A stretch of 9,845 bases of DNA from Thermoproteota archaeon (GCA_013154205.1 JAADCY010000179.1:1-9845); one strand, 5' to 3'. Numbered from the stretch's first letter, positions 1 to 6,600 are shown. Notes: generated by a model not told the origin, from the sequence alone. Numbers and translations are program-made.

Positions 1-1517
1 CCCCTAGAGCCCTTGATCGTTACTGGTGCGAACAGGCTTGCCACGTAGGCAAGTAGGCTGGCGGATATGCTGACGTAGAACTTGCCGTAGATACTGTCCG
101 TGTCTAATGGTTTGTCGCTGTGCCCTATGTATGCGCAGGCGACTTTGCCGCGGCACACGTTCAGGGTCTGCCATGCAGTGTAGGCTTTCCTATCAGCCGT
201 TATTAACAGTATTCTGGGCTCGTTGAGATTCGGTGCTTCAACAGCTATGGCTGCTTCGCATGGCTGTGCTGTCGCAGCCAAGCATTTCGCGTCATAGTAG
301 TACTTGGTCTCAAGCAGGCACCTGTTAGCGAGAAGGGCTAGTGTGTATGGGATCCTCTGCTGTATCCCGGCATCGGGATCGGTTTCAGCCACCTTACCGT
401 TTATCTCTGCCTCGGCGCACCGCGGTATATAGATAGCTAAACCCCTTATAGGAGCCCATGGGTTGCCGGAGCGTATACTTGCTTTAAGCAACGCCATATT
501 GAGGCCCTGGTAGAAGAGATTCGTATCCGGTATCAATGCTAGTCTGCCAGTCTTATCGTTAGCATATTGAAGGAGGACTCTATGGAGCTTCTCGCCGACA
601 TGGTCAAACCACCCGCTACTAGCTGATTCCTTAATGATTAGATCCGCCGCGCCAACATATCTCTGCAACTGCATAAGCATTCTATCAAGACTCTGCCTAT
701 CCTGGTAGATCGGCTCGAGAACATCGGCTATCTTCTTCCAAGCACTATAGATCATGCTCGCAGTATCCTCGTCCGGACCTCCAAGCTCGTCTATGCTGAA
801 AAGTTTGACCCGCTTAGAACTACTCGTTAATGAGCCTATCCACGCATCTAGCCTACAGCCTTTTGAGACGTGTTTACGGACACCCATACTTATTGTTTCA
901 CGGCAGCCACAGCTTGTGAGGCTGTTGAATATCTTCGCCATACCGATATAGATTCCCCTGGTACCTCTCCACTCAATATTCCTGGGGTATTCCTCTACCA
1001 ATGGCTTCTCGTAGCCACTAGTGTCTTCACCCATAACATAGACTCTGTGGAGCCAGCGGGGACTGCCGGGGTAAGCAGGTATGCCGTACATCGGTATAGT
1101 ATTGACGACCGTGTAGAATGTTCTCCCGCGTAGTTCTTGGTACGAGACATATATTATCGAAGCTGCAGTACTGCCGCTAGCACCTGTTAAATCTATGATT
1201 ATCTTTTTGTCCTCGAGAGAATCTATGAGCCGTTTAAACCTTATCGCGGTATCGAAAACATTATCGTCGATCACGTGGCCACCATAATGATAATCCACAA
1301 TGATGTGCAAATCCATGCTTCTAACATGACTGATACCGTCGTCAATGTAGGGCCGGGCATGCATATCTGTTATTAAGACAAAATCTCTAATTCCAAGCTC
1401 CTCGCTTATCCTGCCGAGAATAGTTGGTGCGAGCCAAGGATGTTTGTCGAGAACAACTATTCCGACCCGATCTCCTTTTATCGATTCCCTTATTTTCTCG
1501 AGAAGCTCTTCGCTCAC
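1..1517 (-). CDS. CARF-like / PIN-type nuclease fusion protein (3' end beyond the left edge)
   Basis: The minus strand is open from GTG at 1517 to base 1 (505 codons, no stop), so the C-terminus is missing. Residues about 16-165 look like a CARF Rossmann fold: a first strand (VGIVVLD), LITD at 48-51, and DLTGASGST at 109-117, which resembles the ligand-loop motif DlTGGtK of CARF sensors. Residues about 180-320 are a linker region with SCGC (202-205) and another Cys at 221. Residues about 326-470 look like a PIN nuclease: D331 in IPDTNLF, an acidic pair E369/E371 in IPRCAEAEI, and D442 in LITADRKAY. D468 is a possible fourth acidic residue. CARF proteins bind cyclic oligoadenylate made by type III CRISPR complexes, so a ligand-gated RNase is inferred. 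No cas gene is visible. The GTG start has a GGTG 10 bases upstream. An in-frame ATG at 1547 would add an odd YLFWCFVLV tail, but it sits about 25 bases from a TATA-like site, so a leaderless start there is possible. Confidence 0.72.
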   Translation of the reverse strand, partial: MSEELLEKIRESIKGDRVGIVVLDKHPWLAPTILGRISEELGIRDFVLITDMHARPYIDDGISHVRSMDLHIIVDYHYGGHVIDDNVFDTAIRFKRLIDSLEDKKIIIDLTGASGSTAASIIYVSYQELRGRTFYTVVNTIPMYGIPAYPGSPRWLHRVYVMGEDTSGYEKPLVEEYPRNIEWRGTRGIYIGMAKIFNSLTSCGCRETISMGVRKHVSKGCRLDAWIGSLTSSSKRVKLFSIDELGGPDEDTASMIYSAWKKIADVLEPIYQDRQSLDRMLMQLQRYVGAADLIIKESASSGWFDHVGEKLHRVLLQYANDKTGRLALIPDTNLFYQGLNMALLKASIRSGNPWAPIRGLAIYIPRCAEAEINGKVAETDPDAGIQQRIPYTLALLANRCLLETKYYYDAKCLAATAQPCEAAIAVEAPNLNEPRILLITADRKAYTAWQTLNVCRGKVACAYIGHSDKPLDTDSIYGKFYVSISASLLAYVASLFAPVTIKGSR

Positions 1518-1539
1518 CAAAACAAAACACCAAAACAAA
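1515..1539 (-). repeat. 12-bp direct repeat over the start codon of the CARF-PIN gene
   Basis: CACCAAAACAAA occurs at 1515-1526 and again at 1528-1539 (period 13). On the minus strand each copy reads TTTGTTTTGGTG. The downstream copy supplies the GTG start codon at 1517, and the upstream copy supplies the GGTG that could serve as its ribosome-binding site. The two GTGs are in different reading frames. Confidence 0.8.
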
Positions 1540-1566
1540 TACTTCATCGCAGTTCTTTATTCGAGT

Positions 1567-1597
1567 CATTATAATTAGTATAGAACATTATAAAATG
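1567..1597 (-). promoter_or_regulatory. Candidate TATA boxes for the CARF-PIN gene
   Basis: CATTATAA is repeated at 1567-1574 and 1586-1593 (19-bp period). On the minus strand this gives two archaeal TATA-like elements, TTTTATAATG and AATTATAATG. With a usual spacing of about 25 bases they predict transcription starts near 1566 and 1547. The first allows a leader of about 49 bases before GTG 1517. The second would start at or next to the in-frame ATG 1547. Which one is used cannot be decided by eye. Confidence 0.45.
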
Positions 1598-1644
1598 GAT
1601 GTCGCTTAGAAGCTGTTTTCTCCCCTATAGTTTTTCTACATTAC

Positions 1645-1654
1645 CTATAAAAAT
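1645..1654 (+). promoter_or_regulatory. TATA box for the helical orphan gene
   Basis: CTATAAAAAT is a good match to the archaeal TATA box. It predicts a transcription start near 1673-1676, just upstream of GGGTG at 1679-1683, which lies 9 bases before the TTG start at 1693. The spacing is mutually consistent. The element points away from the divergent CARF-PIN gene. Confidence 0.55.
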
Positions 1655-1692
1655 CATTAGACAAAACCTTGGATTTAAGGGTGCTTTAAATA

Positions 1693-2280
1693 TTGGAAAC
1701 CATAAACTCGAGCATAACTGGTAATGAGACCGAAACAAGACTAGTTGAACTATATCGTGTGATGAACTGCACTATATGGCTAATGGATTCCAGCAGTAGG
1801 ATCTACGGTCGATTGTCCGATGATATCCCCCCACCGTACAATAGAACATTAAGAGTAGTCTCCGAGGAGACCAAGAATAGTGCTGAGCTCCTCAAGATAC
1901 TACTTGACGACATTCTCCATATGCAATATGATGGCTCTTCATGCCGAGATATACTAGAGGATAAAGGCCTCGTCACAGCTACTCTAATCCTGCTAGACAG
2001 AATAATCGATCCTGAGAATATTAGTGATGAAGAAGCTCTATGGATGCTTCAACAAATGCTTGGCCTAGAGGGGAATATAGGTGTTGACAGATATGTTTCG
2101 GAGATAATTCCGAGCATTAAAGTATCTCTTAGACTACTTAATAGTAGCCGTACAGTCTACTGGGAAGCCGTACTAGACTATATTGGGGCGAAGCATGAAA
2201 ACCATTTATCGATGCTTGCAGAGACCTACAGACTATACATGGATCACCTATTATCATCCAGACCGCATCCTAGCCTATAA
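1693..2280 (+). CDS. Unrecognised all-helical 195-aa protein, possibly ferritin-like fold
   Basis: I do not recognise this family. The start is TTG at 1693, chosen because an in-frame TAA sits at 1687-1689 and a GGGTG lies 9 bases upstream. There is no signal peptide or membrane segment. The protein appears entirely helical: about 15-43, 50-76, 92-122, 131-151 and 153-188. The spacing of helices, RIYGRLSDDIPPP followed by an E/E...AELL helix, and a late KHENHLSMLAE helix, faintly recall ferritin/rubrerythrin-like four-helix bundles. However, the E-x-x-H iron ligands are not intact (N62 and A64 lie where a His might be expected), so this is a weak hypothesis. It is transcribed divergently from the CARF-PIN gene across 175 bp, which hints at co-regulation. 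Its 3' end overlaps the PA14 gene, on the opposite strand, by 11 bp. Confidence 0.65.
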   Translation: METINSSITGNETETRLVELYRVMNCTIWLMDSSSRIYGRLSDDIPPPYNRTLRVVSEETKNSAELLKILLDDILHMQYDGSSCRDILEDKGLVTATLILLDRIIDPENISDEEALWMLQQMLGLEGNIGVDRYVSEIIPSIKVSLRLLNSSRTVYWEAVLDYIGAKHENHLSMLAETYRLYMDHLLSSRPHPSL

Positions 2281-3001
2281 TGCTTATCTTGATCTCATCG
2301 CCTCCCCAGAGAAGCATGGGCTGCCCGGTCTCATGTATGATCTCGCCGCCAGGGCTCAGTACACGGATAACTGCTTTTAACGGCATTTCGTCGAAGCCTG
2401 TCTTAACACTGCATATTCCGTGTACGGAGACGCATCTCTTCCTTGGAAGCTCTGCGGGGAGTACTTCGACTATATACCCGTTGGGCACATCTGTGAATAT
2501 TATGGTGTCTCCTATAGGGTAGTAGTATGCTTCCTTCGGGATAACGCCTGCCTGTCCCTTGGGCGGTATCCAGCCCAGTATTGCCTCTGCGAACTTATAC
2601 CTGTTGTAGAAATAGTATTTCAGCCTATGATAACCCTCTTCAAGCATGACGGGCTCACTAATATATGTTGTCGGACTCTGATCCTTCCAGGCGTCGATGA
2701 TTAGTCTCCCATCAATCCATACCCTACTACCATCATCTGTCGTTACATAGAATCTATAGAGCCCGGTATGAGGTATCTTTATGAAGCCCTTCCATGCGAT
2801 CGCAAAGAACTCTGCCGGCACACCCTCTGCTGGTTTGTCCCACCAAGTATAGTTTATCCATGGAAGAATGTCTTCGCGTAAAGGCTTTAGCTTCTCAAGA
2901 TCATCCGGAGGCATGTCGCCGCTCCACTTATAGTACAGCGTCCTAATCCCCGGCATAAGGCCTTCTTTAACCTTGATGATAACTGCTCTAGGCACGGACA
3001 A
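2270..3001 (-). CDS. PA14-domain protein without signal peptide
   Basis: A 243-aa protein. The start is TTG at 3001, fixed by a GGAGGT (3011-3016 on this strand) 9 bases upstream. Residues about 18-146 form a PA14 beta-barrel: FIKIPHTGLYRFYVTTDDGS, then RVWIDGRLIIDAW (93-105) and LEEGYHRLKYYFYN (120-133). The DDGS...W-DG core is the family's hallmark. PA14 domains usually bind carbohydrates in secreted enzymes, adhesins and toxins. Residues about 160-243 form a second beta-rich region with C190 and C197, which could form a disulfide; its final strands (AVIRVLSPGGE) resemble a small beta-sandwich. No signal peptide or anchor is visible, which is unusual for PA14. Export by another route, or a cytoplasmic role in sugar binding, is possible. 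It is divergent from the HD hydrolase gene. The PA14 assignment is firm, the function unknown. Confidence 0.85.
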   Translation of the reverse strand: MSVPRAVIIKVKEGLMPGIRTLYYKWSGDMPPDDLEKLKPLREDILPWINYTWWDKPAEGVPAEFFAIAWKGFIKIPHTGLYRFYVTTDDGSRVWIDGRLIIDAWKDQSPTTYISEPVMLEEGYHRLKYYFYNRYKFAEAILGWIPPKGQAGVIPKEAYYYPIGDTIIFTDVPNGYIVEVLPAELPRKRCVSVHGICSVKTGFDEMPLKAVIRVLSPGGEIIHETGQPMLLWGGDEIKISIIG

Positions 3002-3010
3002 GGACCACAG

Positions 3011-3016
3011 ACCTCC
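3011..3016 (-). promoter_or_regulatory. Shine-Dalgarno GGAGGT deciding the TTG start of the PA14 gene
   Basis: The minus strand reads GGAGGT, a full match to the crenarchaeal anti-SD, 9 bases before TTG 3001. It supports TTG rather than the in-frame GTG at 2995. Confidence 0.7.
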
Positions 3017-3030
3017 AAATACCCGTTACT

Positions 3031-3057
3031 AACCTAGATATTATAGGGCCCTAGGTT
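3031..3057. promoter_or_regulatory. Inverted repeat AACCTAG-N13-CTAGGTT around the PA14 TATA box
   Basis: AACCTAG (3031-3037) and CTAGGTT (3051-3057) are perfect reverse complements separated by 13 bases. The spacer holds the minus-strand TATA-like CTATAATAT (about 3038-3046), which predicts a start near 3017, immediately before the GGAGGT. A palindrome over the TATA box is a classic place for an archaeal repressor to block TBP/TFB binding, so this is a candidate operator. The regulator is not identifiable here. Confidence 0.5.
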
Positions 3058-3095
3058 TTTAACAGGTAGGATAAATCGTGTCATGCACCATAATC

Positions 3096-3133
3096 ATTAT
3101 ATCCCCGTATAACAACCATTACTCTTTAAAATA
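3096..3133 (+). promoter_or_regulatory. Candidate promoter elements for the HD hydrolase gene
   Basis: Two TATA-like elements precede the gene: TTATAT at about 3097-3102 and TTTAAAATA at 3125-3133. The first predicts a start near 3124 and keeps the GAGGTG ribosome-binding site (3143-3148, 8 bases before ATG 3157) in the transcript. The second predicts a start near 3154 and would give a leaderless message. The first fits better with the clear ribosome-binding site. Confidence 0.4.
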
Positions 3134-3156
3134 GTTTTTAATGAGGTGGAAAGGAA

Positions 3157-3957
3157 ATGCCAACGGTATCGCCGAAACTCCTTGAGGAAATATTGAGCAA
3201 TAACACATTCCTCAGAACAGCCTATAGAGTGCTCGTGAGAGACCCTGAAGTAAGGACGCTCTGGGAAATGAGTAACGTCATGGCTGTCAAGAGGCTGAAA
3301 TACAATGACCATGGCCCCGTACACGCTATAATAGCGGCTGGAGCAGCCGTCTACCTATACAAATTGCTTAGAGAAGCCAGTGTTGAGTCAAGCCTAGTGA
3401 AAGACAGGGTCGTCAACGACCCGGAGCTGGCATGGATAGTGCCTCTCTACGGCGCCCTACTGCACGATATAGGGAACGCGATCCATAGAGACCTACATGA
3501 GAAACTCGGTAGCCTACTAGCTAAGCCGATTATAGACAGGGCGCTCTCCAAGATCATAACGGATTACGAGACAAGGATAAGGCTCAGACAAGAAATCATG
3601 CACAGCATCCACTGCACAGCCTATGATGCCGAGTGCCTGACTGTTGAAGCAGGATGTGTCGCGGTAGGCGATGGGCTAGACATGGCTGAAGGCAGAGCGA
3701 GAGTACCCTACAGGCTCGGCGGGTTATCAATACACCATATATCAGCCCTAAGTATACGGAAGGTTGAGATACAGAAAGGTGATGAAGCGCCGATAAAGAT
3801 ACTAGTACATATGACTGAGAGGGCAGGAATATTCCAGGTAGACGAAGTACTAATGCCGAAGCTAAAGACAACACCATTGAAAGACCTAGTAGAGATCTAC
3901 GCGATTGTAGATGGAGAAACGCTCAAAACATATACACCCCGAACAAAACAGTTTTAG
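3157..3957 (+). CDS. Archaeal stand-alone HD-domain phosphohydrolase
   Basis: A 266-aa soluble protein. It starts at ATG 3157, with GAGGTG 8 bases upstream. The HD metal-binding pattern is intact: H52 and H56 in YNDHGPVHA, H103-D104 in LLHDIGN, H110 and H114 in the following helix, H149 and H152 in EIMHSIHC, and D172/D175 in VGDGLDMAEGRAR. The NDHGPVH opening and GDGLDMAEGR motif are familiar from a conserved archaeal family annotated only as metal-dependent phosphohydrolases of the HD superfamily. Such enzymes hydrolyse phosphomonoesters or phosphodiesters, including nucleotides. The substrate here is unknown. Residues about 195-260 form a C-terminal alpha/beta region of unknown role. No helicase is fused or adjacent, so it is not a Cas3 part. 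It converges on the flippase gene with a 4-bp stop-codon overlap. Confidence 0.88.
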   Translation: MPTVSPKLLEEILSNNTFLRTAYRVLVRDPEVRTLWEMSNVMAVKRLKYNDHGPVHAIIAAGAAVYLYKLLREASVESSLVKDRVVNDPELAWIVPLYGALLHDIGNAIHRDLHEKLGSLLAKPIIDRALSKIITDYETRIRLRQEIMHSIHCTAYDAECLTVEAGCVAVGDGLDMAEGRARVPYRLGGLSIHHISALSIRKVEIQKGDEAPIKILVHMTERAGIFQVDEVLMPKLKTTPLKDLVEIYAIVDGETLKTYTPRTKQF

Positions 3958-5504
3958 CTCCTCCTAAACAAATACCTTAACCCTTCACGTACAAAATCCC
4001 TCGTCCATCTAGACAACCACAGAAGAACAACCGTAAATACTCCCAGCCAGAGCACGCCATACCTGATCAAAACAAATGCTTCAGCCCAGAAATTCTTGAT
4101 AATAATGCCAGTGCCTCCCAAGAAATAAACAGGTATTGATGCAACAACACCAGCAATGACAGTGGCCAGTACCTCACGCCAAGGAATAATGAATGCCAGT
4201 TTCTGTTTCGCACTTCTATAAGTGTAGAATAAGTAGGGGATTGCTGAAAGCATCCACATCAGCGGATACGGCAACGCGATCAAGACGGGGTTCTCGATTC
4301 CTGTGAGGATAATGGCATACGATGATAATGCCCCAATAAATAATGCTGCTGCACATCTGATTAAGTATGCAATGCTAAGCTTGAACAACGGTGTGGATTT
4401 TAGCTCGGCGCCAAAACTATAAAGATCCTTAGTCTCAGATGAAGAGGCTATGGTTCTAAAGACATTAGCATATGTTATAAGTATGGCTTCGATCGAGTAG
4501 AGAGCGAATAATAGATAGGCTGATGTGTACTCTACTCGGAACAGGCTAAGTATGCTGATCCCGAATACAAGCATTAGTATAGTCATTCCTATCGATATAA
4601 TACTCGTTATCCTAAGGACATCCTCCGTATCCTTACGGGAAGGTGTACGCAGTAATTTCGCGCTCAATCCGACCGTTAGGCCCCCGCTCGCCTGCATTAT
4701 AACGCTACGCGGGATATATGATACTCCGAAGTAAGCCGCGATAACAGTTGTCCGAGTTATAAGTGTGACCAGCGGTCTCTCGAAAACCATCATTATATTA
4801 CTTATCATGTTCACGAGAGGTATGTAGCTATTAAAGAGTATTCGGCGGATATGCTCCCAGATCAGCCTTGGGCGGGGGATCTTGAACCTGTACTTCCTAA
4901 TGTAATAGGCGCTCATGATCAAAGCTATGAAGACAGATGCGAGGACAGCTGATAACGCGCCTAGAACCCTATATGCGAGTATAACGACCAGTACATAGGC
5001 TGTAATGAATCTCGCGGTCTCCTGGAAAATCCTTATCTTCCCGTCGAGGAAAGGCTTGGTGGATACGAGTATTGATGCTATGGAAAGCCAGATGATACTT
5101 GCGGCAACGATTATTCCAGCCATTATGAAAAACGCTACGTTGGCGCCACTGATCCCTATGAAGAGGTATCCAGCGATCACTGAAAGCACGAAGCCCAGTG
5201 GCACATAGAGGAGTGAAAGGGCTAGCGCAGCTGCTACTATACTGTATCTTTTCCTAGCATAGAATCTACTTATCCACATATTCGTGAAAATAGTAGGTGT
5301 AGTGAATATGGAGGTAAGCGCCATTATCGTTGTGAAGAGACCATATTCTTGCACTGTGAGCTTACGGGTTATGAATAACGTGAATCCTATAGATATTACT
5401 AGTTTGTAGAGTCTGCTCAGGAAATTTATTATCGTAGAATATCTTACCCTGATCCCCTTGAGTTCTTCCTCAGTATACGTTATTGTATCGTCATTACCGC
5501 TCAT
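3954..5504 (-). CDS. Polysaccharide/lipid-linked oligosaccharide flippase (Wzx/MOP superfamily)
   Basis: A 516-aa integral membrane protein with about 12-14 hydrophobic segments (roughly 24-46, 54-76, 88-112, 122-147, 165-200, 225-262, 297-321, 328-352, 376-400, 403-427, 443-464, 476-498). The opening NFLSRLYKLVISIGFTLFIT followed by LTVQEYGLFTTI is typical of Wzx/RfbX-type exporters in the MOP (MATE/MVF) superfamily. Members flip lipid-linked sugars across the membrane for N-glycan, S-layer glycan or polysaccharide assembly. The length is slightly above the usual 420-500. A cytoplasmic acidic N-terminus precedes the first segment. It starts at ATG 5504 with no strong ribosome-binding site and lies 54 bp downstream of the glycosyltransferase, suggesting one transcript. 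A GCATAAAACA stretch near 5530-5540 could be an internal promoter. Family assignment is good, but the substrate is not inferable. Confidence 0.82.
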   Translation of the reverse strand: MSGNDDTITYTEEELKGIRVRYSTIINFLSRLYKLVISIGFTLFITRKLTVQEYGLFTTIMALTSIFTTPTIFTNMWISRFYARKRYSIVAAALALSLLYVPLGFVLSVIAGYLFIGISGANVAFFIMAGIIVAASIIWLSIASILVSTKPFLDGKIRIFQETARFITAYVLVVILAYRVLGALSAVLASVFIALIMSAYYIRKYRFKIPRPRLIWEHIRRILFNSYIPLVNMISNIMMVFERPLVTLITRTTVIAAYFGVSYIPRSVIMQASGGLTVGLSAKLLRTPSRKDTEDVLRITSIISIGMTILMLVFGISILSLFRVEYTSAYLLFALYSIEAILITYANVFRTIASSSETKDLYSFGAELKSTPLFKLSIAYLIRCAAALFIGALSSYAIILTGIENPVLIALPYPLMWMLSAIPYLFYTYRSAKQKLAFIIPWREVLATVIAGVVASIPVYFLGGTGIIIKNFWAEAFVLIRYGVLWLGVFTVVLLWLSRWTRDFVREGLRYLFRRS

Positions 5505-5558
5505 TCTCGGCGACCATCTCTCCCCTCGTCCCTGTATGTTTTATGCAGTGCTTCTTGT

Positions 5559-6524
5559 TCAAAAACTAATTGATACCAGTATATCAGCTATGTTCTTAGC
5601 CCCGTTAGGATAGCGGTGGGGCTTGAACCAATCGTCAACACTCTTTATATCGTTCAGGAGTTTCTCCTTGTCTGGATGCAGGTAGAATTTCGCGCCTATC
5701 TTCTTGGCGAGGAGATATGTGTCTTGGACTGTCTGGGCACGAGTCCATCTTGGATTATTAACTATTATCACTGGTTTCTCATATGTCAGGGCAGCATCTA
5801 CAGCTGTTCTTCCCTGATGACATATCACGAGGTCTGCTCCGGCTATCCATCGTGCTATGTCGGGGTCGAAATCGAATATTGTCAGGTCCGGGCGTCTAGC
5901 CCTGTATTTCTCGGGGTCGTCGCGCCCCGTCTGTATGACTAGGTTGTCCAGCCCTGTTCTGAGCATTGTCTCGACGAGCTCGGGGTAGCCGTATGTCCCC
6001 GTGACTACGAGGATATATCCTTTGTTCTCTGGCTCGTAGACTCTGTTTTCGTATAGGGGCCCCACGTATACTCCGCGTGGGTAGATCTTTTTCTGCTCGG
6101 GCCAGGAGAGGAATATGTGTTCCGATACATGGGAGAGGAGTCTTACTGCGCGGCTAGGGGTAACTATTCTCATTACATCCTCGACGACAGCGCCTATGAG
6201 GCCGTGGAGCTTTGCCATGAGGAACGGGGCGATACAGTGGTTGCTGCCGAAGCATACAATTGTGTTGTATTCGTGGAATGGTATTTTGCGTGATTCCATG
6301 AACGCTTTTATGAATCCCGGGATAGCCTTTATGAAAGGTGTTTTAGGCTCTAAAGGTTTCAAAACAGGGTATAGTCTACCGAGTCCTTCTAGCTTCTTGA
6401 ATGTGAAGGGATCGTTTTCGGGGATTATGAAGTCCGCCTTGATCCTATTATTTATGAACTGGTACACTGTGTAGGCGTGCCCTGTATGGCCTCCACCGCT
6501 AGCGATAAGGAGGACGCCCTTCAA
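5559..6524 (-). CDS. GT-B glycosyltransferase, fused Alg14-like and Alg13-like (MurG/EpsE-type)
   Basis: A 321-aa protein. It starts at TTG 6524, supported by GGAGG at 6533-6537, 8 bases upstream, and by an in-frame stop further upstream with no ATG between. The N-terminal half matches the acceptor domain of Alg14: SGGGHTGH (9-16), CFGSNHCIAPFLMAKLHG (91-108), then an E-D-V-M-R-I loop (115-120) and SWPEQ (140-144). The C-terminal half matches the donor domain of Alg13/MurG: VVTGTYGYPELV (173-184) and ADLVICHQGRTAVDAAL (230-246). In eukaryotes Alg13/14 are separate chains that add the second GlcNAc to dolichol-PP-GlcNAc. Here they are one chain, as in MurG. It likely transfers a UDP-activated sugar to a polyprenyl-linked acceptor at the cytoplasmic membrane face. 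The donor and acceptor are inferred from family. The downstream flippase fits this pathway. Confidence 0.85.
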   Translation of the reverse strand: MKGVLLIASGGGHTGHAYTVYQFINNRIKADFIIPENDPFTFKKLEGLGRLYPVLKPLEPKTPFIKAIPGFIKAFMESRKIPFHEYNTIVCFGSNHCIAPFLMAKLHGLIGAVVEDVMRIVTPSRAVRLLSHVSEHIFLSWPEQKKIYPRGVYVGPLYENRVYEPENKGYILVVTGTYGYPELVETMLRTGLDNLVIQTGRDDPEKYRARRPDLTIFDFDPDIARWIAGADLVICHQGRTAVDAALTYEKPVIIVNNPRWTRAQTVQDTYLLAKKIGAKFYLHPDKEKLLNDIKSVDDWFKPHRYPNGAKNIADILVSISF

Positions 6525-6530
6525 AGCATT

Positions 6531-6600
6531 TGCCTCCGCGTCGGGTAACTGGGGTACTCCTCATCGCCTCCCCGCTGGGCTCAGCTGTCCTGGCCTTCCC
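6531..6600. other. GC-rich intergenic stretch upstream of the glycosyltransferase
   Basis: I count 48 G or C in these 70 bases (about 69%), richer than the surrounding sequence appears to be. In hyperthermophiles a GC-rich intergenic stretch can indicate a structured RNA. On the minus strand there are loose C/D-box-like motifs: GTAATGG, then CTGA, then GCGATGA, then CCGA, but spacing is long and several boxes deviate. A 34-codon minus-strand ORF (6499-6603) also covers it, without a ribosome-binding site. Nothing here is secure. Confidence 0.25.

Noticed and set aside
754..1133. Plus-strand open frames opposite the CARF-PIN gene
   Set aside because: They lie wholly antisense to a 505-codon open frame with clear domain motifs; their compositions (Ser/Thr-rich, no motif) are those of shadow frames.
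1518..1547. Extension of the CARF-PIN gene to ATG 1547
   Set aside because: It would add MKYLFWCFVL from a T-rich repeat region without a ribosome-binding site. Kept only as an alternative because a TATA-like site at the right distance allows a leaderless start.
1387..1569. Minus-strand 60-codon frame beginning at ATG 1569
   Set aside because: It overlaps the start of the CARF-PIN gene in another frame, has no ribosome-binding site, and is rich in R, S and C as expected of an out-of-frame reading.
2270..3001. PA14 protein as an anthrax-type toxin component
   Set aside because: Only the small PA14 barrel is shared; there is no pore-forming region, furin site arrangement or signal peptide.
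3157..3957. HD protein as a Cas3'' nuclease
   Set aside because: The NDHGPVH and GDGLDMAEGR motifs fit a stand-alone archaeal HD family, and there is no helicase, Cascade gene or repeat array nearby.
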